From contig JAFGID010000065.1 of the NCBI GenBank assembly GCA_016929735.1, positions 1-19,612 of the forward strand: a stretch of DNA of 19,612 nucleotides. The letters are read 5' to 3'. Of the stretch, positions 15,416-19,612 are shown piece by piece. Within the stretch, counting starts at the first letter, position 1, and each line of letters starts with the position of its first letter. The position numbers and the translations under genes are program-made. Source of the stretch: Ignavibacteriales bacterium (GTDB taxonomy: Bacteria; Bacteroidota; Ignavibacteria; Ignavibacteriales; Melioribacteraceae). The notes beneath the pieces were generated by a model. That model made no database searches. It saw nothing but the letters and a program-made list of their open reading frames with translations, and was not told where the DNA came from.

Positions 15416-15442
15416 AAAGTGCTACAGAATTTGTAGCACTTT
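15416..15442. terminator. Bidirectional terminator between phosphofructokinase and helicase genes
   Basis: A perfect 11-bp inverted repeat, AAAGTGCTACA (15416-15426) and TGTAGCACTTT (15432-15442), has a five-base loop. The plus strand continues with T-rich sequence. On the minus strand the long A tract at 15404-15418 becomes a T run. It lies between the two convergent stop codons (15403 and 15448) and can end both transcripts. Confidence 0.9.
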
Positions 15443-15447
15443 TAATT

Positions 15448-17625
15448 TTAAATATATTTTAGTTTTGCGTATTTTATCAGCAACTGTTTAATTCCATATT
15501 CTTCAAAATTAATATTTGCCCTTTGTGTTTCTCCTGTTCCATCAATACTTATTACTTTCCCAATCCCAAATTTATCATGTAGTACTCGACTACCAACCCT
15601 AATAGATTTTCTTTCGTGACCAAAGAAGTCAAAATCTTCCTGTTCGATTTCTTCATAGTAACCTTTACGTTTTCTACCCGCCTTTTTCCCAGTTGGACCA
15701 TTTATATTAAAACGATGTTCTTCATCTATTTCTTCAATAAATCTTGACTTATTTTGATAGGCAACTTCACCAAATCTGTATCGGGAACGCGAATAGGTAA
15801 CTATTACTTTTGTTTTTGCTCGTGTTAATGCTACATAAAACAATCTACGCTCCTCCTCCATATCAGCATCGGGATCAAATTTATTATTTAAAGGAAAGAT
15901 ATCTTCCTCGCAACCCGTAATAAATACAACCGGGAATTCTAAGCCTTTAGCATTATGAACAGTCATCATATTTATGCAATTCTCTTTTGGATTATATTCA
16001 TCAATTCCTTCGTATAAAGAAATGTTTTCAAGATACTGTTCATAGGAAATATCGGGATTGTTTTTTGTATATTCTTTTAACGAACTTAAGAATTTTTGGA
16101 TATTATTGAATTGTTCAATAGATTCTTCGGTATTTTCGTTTTTATATGCTCTAAGGATACCTAACTCATCAACCAAGGCAGATGTAAATTCGCTCAATGA
16201 AAGTTTATCTTTCAGTTCAACATATTTATTGAGTAATATTTTGAAATGTTTGATGTTTTTTTGAATTCTTTCTTTTACTTCAATTACTTCAAAAATACGA
16301 CCCATTGTTTCATAAAGTGTAATTCCAAGCTCACGAGCGAAAGCCACCATTTTTGTTATTGATGTTGTTCCAATGCCTCTCTGAGGAAAGTTCATAATTC
16401 GTAATAAACTCTCTTCATCTTTATAATTTATAATTACTCGTAAGTATGCTAAAATATCTTTTATTTCTTTACGTCTGTAAAACTCTACACCACCAAAAAT
16501 ATTATATGGAATCTTGTCCCTTCGAATAATATCTTCAATTGCTCGAGATTGATAATGAATCCTATATAACAATGCGATATCATTAAACGATAATTTCTTA
16601 CTTGTTATTTCTTTTTTAATCAGTTTCAATACTTGAACTGCTTCATCTTTTTCATCCGAACATCTAAAGATACCAACTTTTTCAGCCTTGGAATTTCCGA
16701 ATGAAGTTTTTTTGACAATAGCTTTTGTATTATTTTTAATGATATCTTCAGCAGCTTGAAAAATTATTTCAGGATTACGATAATTTTGTTCGAGAGTAAA
16801 TATTTTATACTTAGGATATTTTTTTTTGAAGATAGATATAAAAGTTGGGCTACCACCTTTCCAACTGAAAATACTCTGGTTATCATCAGCAGCAACGCAA
16901 ATCTTGGTTCGTGGAGAATGCAATAAATTTAACAATTTGTTTTTAGCGATATTTATATCCTGATATTCATCAACAAAGATATATTTGAAATATTTATTAT
17001 ATTTTGCAAGTATTTTAGGGTATGTTTCGAAAAGCTCTAAAGATTTCAATATAATATCATCAATGTCTATTGAATTGTTAGATTGAATCTGTGGGATGTA
17101 TTGTTCGTAAACAGAAGCCATTAATTCATCTTCAGAGGATTTTTTAACATTCTTTTTATATTCAGAAGGGGATATCATATGATTCTTTAAGTAGCTAATG
17201 CGATATTGTACCTTATTAGCGAGGTGGTTATCATCTTCGATACCCATTGAAAGTAAAATATTATTTACGAGAGAAACTGAATCTTCTTTATCATAAATTG
17301 AAAAATTTGTATCGAGATTTATAAATTTTGCTTCTTTACGCAATATTTTTGCGAAAACTGAATAGAAAGTGCCTACCCAAGGTATTTCGACTTTTGTATT
17401 AGTGATTTTTTGTATATTTTCATTAATTTTTATTGCTGCTTGATTAGTAAATGCCAAAACAAGAATATCGGTAGGTTTAACCTTTGACTCTTTTAATAGA
17501 TAGGCAATTTTGTGAGTTAATACTGTTGTTTTTCCTGTTCCCGGTGCACCAATGATTAATTGAGGTGCAGAATTGAATTTAATTGCTTCAATTTGAATAT
17601 CATTTAGTGATTTTACTTTATTCAT
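15448..17625 (-). CDS. UvrD/PcrA-family superfamily I DNA helicase
   Basis: The 725-residue protein carries the SF1A helicase motifs in order. Walker A is GAPGTGKTT at 26-34. Motif Ia is LAFTNQAA (58-65). Motif II is FVDEYQD (217-223). Motif III is AADDNQSIFSWKGG (245-258), and motif IV is LEQNYRNP (278-285). Motif V is TVHNAKGLEFPVVFI (555-569), and motif VI is EERRLFYVALTRAK (591-604). After a basic linker (KKAGRKRKG) the C-terminus (about 675-725, VGSRVLHDKFGIGKV then GIKQLLIKYAKLKYI) is a Tudor-like domain as in UvrD and PcrA, where it contacts RNA polymerase. The enzyme unwinds DNA 3' to 5' in excision repair and in removing stalled complexes. UvrD and PcrA cannot be told apart here. It is a monocistronic unit with its own promoter and terminator. 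Confidence 0.95.
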   Translation of the reverse strand: MNKVKSLNDIQIEAIKFNSAPQLIIGAPGTGKTTVLTHKIAYLLKESKVKPTDILVLAFTNQAAIKINENIQKITNTKVEIPWVGTFYSVFAKILRKEAKFINLDTNFSIYDKEDSVSLVNNILLSMGIEDDNHLANKVQYRISYLKNHMISPSEYKKNVKKSSEDELMASVYEQYIPQIQSNNSIDIDDIILKSLELFETYPKILAKYNKYFKYIFVDEYQDINIAKNKLLNLLHSPRTKICVAADDNQSIFSWKGGSPTFISIFKKKYPKYKIFTLEQNYRNPEIIFQAAEDIIKNNTKAIVKKTSFGNSKAEKVGIFRCSDEKDEAVQVLKLIKKEITSKKLSFNDIALLYRIHYQSRAIEDIIRRDKIPYNIFGGVEFYRRKEIKDILAYLRVIINYKDEESLLRIMNFPQRGIGTTSITKMVAFARELGITLYETMGRIFEVIEVKERIQKNIKHFKILLNKYVELKDKLSLSEFTSALVDELGILRAYKNENTEESIEQFNNIQKFLSSLKEYTKNNPDISYEQYLENISLYEGIDEYNPKENCINMMTVHNAKGLEFPVVFITGCEEDIFPLNNKFDPDADMEEERRLFYVALTRAKTKVIVTYSRSRYRFGEVAYQNKSRFIEEIDEEHRFNINGPTGKKAGRKRKGYYEEIEQEDFDFFGHERKSIRVGSRVLHDKFGIGKVISIDGTGETQRANINFEEYGIKQLLIKYAKLKYI

Positions 17626-17649
17626 TTAATATTCCAAAAATTAAAGGTG

Positions 17650-17681
17650 CAAATTTAATAAAATTAAATCGACTTACCAAA
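17650..17681 (-). promoter_or_regulatory. Bacteroidota-type promoter for the helicase gene
   Basis: Read on the minus strand, TTTG (17681-17678) is followed after exactly 20 bases by TAAATTTG (17657-17650). This matches the -33/-7 consensus of Bacteroidota primary sigma factors at every specified base. It lies in the 98-base gap upstream of the helicase ATG at 17625, giving a leader of only about 20 bases. Confidence 0.65.
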
Positions 17682-17723
17682 AATTATTGAATTATTCTAA
17701 AGGGTTTATTAAAAATATGTTTA

Positions 17724-18686
17724 TTAGATAAGCAGTTTTCCGCTTTTCATAATCATTTTTTTGTCAAAATATACAGTTGGTGATTTAATAAGTCCATCTA
17801 AATGAATAGGTGCATTAACCAAACCACCCATGCTTTTATTGTCTCCAAGAGCGATATGCACTGTTCCTAAAACTTTTTCATCCTCAAGAAGATTACCGCT
17901 TAATTTTGCTTTATCGTTTGTTCCAATACCAAATTCTGCAATATTCTGAGCATTTTTGCCATATTTTTTTATTATTGAACTTAATTTTTTTGCTTTTTCT
18001 TTTCCTTGGATTTTGACTGCTAAACCATTCTTTACTTCAATTCTAATTTTTTCTGTACCTAAAACACCAATTCCTGACATAGAACCGTCAACAACAAAAA
18101 CACCATTTGTAGTTCCTTCAATCGGAGCTACATAGGTTTCACCCGTGGGCAAATTACCGCTTTCTCCTTTCTTGTGGAATAATCCTTTGCTTGGAATAAC
18201 TTTTCTTCCCCTAATATCCATCGTAATGTCAGTGCCACTTGGAGCAATAATATGTACAGTTTTTACCTTTTCCATAATCCTTTTAAGTTTAAGTGTAAGA
18301 GCGGAAATCTTTTTATAATTAGCACTTAAACCGCGTATCATAACATCTTCTGTAATTCCTGGGAAAGTTGCAACTCTAACACCTTTTGCCGAAGCGTTTC
18401 TACGTGCATCGGTATGTGTAAGAGATTTGGTCGTAGGACAAAACACAACATCGAATTTTTGCATTATATCAGCAATATATTCTGGTGGTTCTTGTCCATG
18501 CATTTCCCAAGGGGGCATTTCGATATACAATGCTTGATATCCTAATTTGATTGCATTATTATATAGATTATAACCGATTTCTTTTTTATTAGTGTCTGTT
18601 ACAACTAAAATCTTTTCATTCTTTTTTGCTCCCATACAATCTTTAATTGCTATTATTGAAGCTTTGTCTAATTTTGAAATACCCAT
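17724..18686 (-). CDS. M29-like aminopeptidase (AmpT / thermophilic aminopeptidase family)
   Basis: The 320-residue product resembles the COG2309 group of M29 metalloaminopeptidases and their relatives such as the NicX-type dioxygenases. Counted from the start chosen here, likely metal ligands are E183 in PTGETYVAP, E251 in AEFGIGTN, H277 in GTVHIALGDN, H295 and D297 in NAPIHLDG. The N-terminal half (LVVTDTNK, VVFCPTTKSLTHTDARR) is the accessory domain of that family. It would release N-terminal amino acids from peptides in the cytoplasm, using divalent metal. The ATG at 18686 has GGAG six bases upstream. An ATG at 18698 would add four residues, but that GGAG would then lie inside the coding sequence. 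The spacing to the DoxX gene is 24 bases. Distinguishing peptidase from a ring-cleaving dioxygenase needs a structure-based comparison. Confidence 0.85.
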   Translation of the reverse strand: MGISKLDKASIIAIKDCMGAKKNEKILVVTDTNKKEIGYNLYNNAIKLGYQALYIEMPPWEMHGQEPPEYIADIMQKFDVVFCPTTKSLTHTDARRNASAKGVRVATFPGITEDVMIRGLSANYKKISALTLKLKRIMEKVKTVHIIAPSGTDITMDIRGRKVIPSKGLFHKKGESGNLPTGETYVAPIEGTTNGVFVVDGSMSGIGVLGTEKIRIEVKNGLAVKIQGKEKAKKLSSIIKKYGKNAQNIAEFGIGTNDKAKLSGNLLEDEKVLGTVHIALGDNKSMGGLVNAPIHLDGLIKSPTVYFDKKMIMKSGKLLI

Positions 18687-18710
18687 TTGAAACTCCATAA
18701 GTTTTAATAT

Positions 18711-19079
18711 TTATTTTTTGTTATCTAATCCTGCAATCAATAATGCACCAGCAGCAAGCCCCATATCTTTAAGAAATGGTAACATAGATGCTTGTCTCGT
18801 CGTTTCACTAAACATTCCTGGAAGGTGAATAGTTACCATAAAGATAAAAAGCATTAATGCAAGTAATAATGACGCAGGTCTTGTAAGAATGCCAGTAACT
18901 ATACTTATTGCCGCGGTTACTAGAGCTATTCCTGTTAAATAAACCCAAAAAATCCCACCGGGAATAAAAGAAGGAACAGCTCCTGTCATTGCATCAGCAT
19001 AAATAAAGTGCATAATACCAAAAGCAAGCATGGGTATTGCGTAAATAATTTTTGCAATTTTTTTTGTTAGTAAATCCAT
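18711..19079 (-). CDS. DoxX-family membrane protein
   Basis: The 122-residue protein has four predicted membrane helices: about residues 8-27, 42-64, 68-86 and 100-117. The first helix ends in GIMHFIYAD, followed by VPSFIPGGIFWVYLTGIAL. This is the standard pattern of DoxX/DoxD-like small membrane proteins. Members act with quinone-linked oxidoreductases or in redox stress in some bacteria, but most have no proven role, and nothing in the context assigns one here. GGAG (complement of 19088-19091) lies eight bases before the ATG. The gene follows the outer-membrane protein gene by 34 bases and precedes the aminopeptidase gene, so the three are probably co-transcribed. Confidence 0.88.
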   Translation of the reverse strand: MDLLTKKIAKIIYAIPMLAFGIMHFIYADAMTGAVPSFIPGGIFWVYLTGIALVTAAISIVTGILTRPASLLLALMLFIFMVTIHLPGMFSETTRQASMLPFLKDMGLAAGALLIAGLDNKK

Positions 19080-19113
19080 TTTCTTTTCTCCTAAATTCTT
19101 AAATTAAAAATTA

Positions 19114-19612
19114 TTAGAGAGGAAAACCGATATTTAGTTGCAAACTTGAAATTATGCTACCTGATTTTATTAAATTAAAATTATCTTTTGCAGAAATTTT
19201 ATTACCATTTTTGTCTTCTATGTTATCCACTTTAATTACATTGTAAGAAACCGTCCCTTCAATGCTAATGTAATCTTTTATTGCATGAATCACTACTCCA
19301 GAACCAAAGTAATAACCAAGTTCGGTATTCTTTGATTCGTATGAGTCAGCAGTTATTGAATTTGTGAGTTTAGCATTAATAAAGCGAATTCCTCCTTCGA
19401 AGATTTTCCAGTCAAGCAAATCAAATAGGGGTATACCTACATCTATTGCAACTCCCCAATGATTTAAGTTCAAATCAATTTTTTCTTCAGGTAAACCATT
19501 ATATGTATGCCTTTCAAAAAGAAACTGATAATATCCTTTGGCAGAAAAAAAGAAAGAGGGAAATTGTGCACGGAAGAAATTAGCACCAACAACAAATCCT
19601 TCAGCAGCGCCA
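19114..19612 (-). CDS. Outer-membrane beta-barrel protein, C-terminal part (5' end outside window)
   Basis: The frame is open to the window end, so only the last 165 codons are seen. A TTG at 19473 is in frame but is not the real start, since strand-like sequence continues upstream (for example EGFVVGANFFRAQFPSFFF and KGYYQFLF). The visible part alternates short amphipathic strands with Gly, Asn and aromatic turns: HWGVAIDVGIPLFD, EGGIRFINAKLT, ELGYYFGSGVVIHAI, ISIEGTVSYNVIKV. It ends SSLQLNIGFPL, close to the final strand that outer-membrane proteins use for BAM recognition. I infer a small beta-barrel protein of unknown role, perhaps a structural barrel rather than a transporter. It is the first visible gene of the group that includes the DoxX and aminopeptidase genes. 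Confidence 0.75.
   Translation of the reverse strand, partial: GAAEGFVVGANFFRAQFPSFFFSAKGYYQFLFERHTYNGLPEEKIDLNLNHWGVAIDVGIPLFDLLDWKIFEGGIRFINAKLTNSITADSYESKNTELGYYFGSGVVIHAIKDYISIEGTVSYNVIKVDNIEDKNGNKISAKDNFNLIKSGSIISSLQLNIGFPL

Noticed and set aside
19114..19473. The outer-membrane protein as a complete 119-codon gene starting at TTG 19473
   Set aside because: The reading frame stays open to the window end with beta-strand-like sequence, so the gene is truncated by the window and the TTG is internal.
1..19612. Defence system, prophage, integrative element or CRISPR array
   Set aside because: All genes are ordinary chromosomal families; there are no integrases, transposases, regular spaced repeats, tRNA-linked attachment sites or abrupt changes of base composition that I can see.

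Overview
The window is about 19.6 kb of AT-rich bacterial chromosome, densely packed with housekeeping and envelope genes. I infer a member of the Bacteroidota/Ignavibacteriota (FCB) group. The reasons are the very AT-rich coding style, several predicted lipoproteins, a LeuT-type transporter paired with a MetS-like small subunit, and promoter-like pairs matching the Bacteroidota primary-sigma pattern (TTG/TTTG, a spacer of about 19-20 nt, then TAnnTTTG) upstream of three transcription units. The assignment rests on recalled family resemblance, not on a database search.

Layout. Bases 1-645 are the 3' end of an HtrA/Do-type protease gene (two PDZ domains), closed by a clear intrinsic terminator. 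A short plus-strand group follows: a metallo-beta-lactamase-fold hydrolase, an exported M14-family metallopeptidase and a GNAT acetyltransferase. Bases 3750-6926 hold four closely spaced plus-strand envelope genes: a propeller-like lipoprotein, an LprI-like secreted protein, an M48 metalloprotease with C-terminal TPR-like helices, and a further lipoprotein. They run tail to tail, with overlapping stop codons, into a minus-strand ptsN-hisS unit. That unit is expressed from an intergenic region of about 200 bp holding a palindrome over its probable promoter.

From 8882 the plus strand carries a large SDR-like oxidoreductase (GTG start), a CPBP membrane protease homologue (TTG start), pdxJ (pyridoxine 5'-phosphate synthase), a LeuT-like sodium symporter with an overlapping 43-residue MetS-like subunit, and a phosphofructokinase whose signature residues point to pyrophosphate rather than ATP. 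A bidirectional terminator at 15416-15442 separates this from a minus-strand block: a UvrD/PcrA helicase with its own promoter, and an upstream group of M29-like aminopeptidase, DoxX-family membrane protein and the C-terminal part of an outer-membrane beta-barrel protein cut by the window end.

No tRNA, rRNA, CRISPR array, insertion sequence, prophage or recognisable defence system was seen. No gene-free stretch exceeds about 200 bases. The most interesting items are the predicted PPi-dependent phosphofructokinase, the LeuT-like transporter with an enlarged last extracellular loop plus small subunit, the palindrome over the ptsN promoter, and the SDR-like protein with a long C-terminal half of unknown function.
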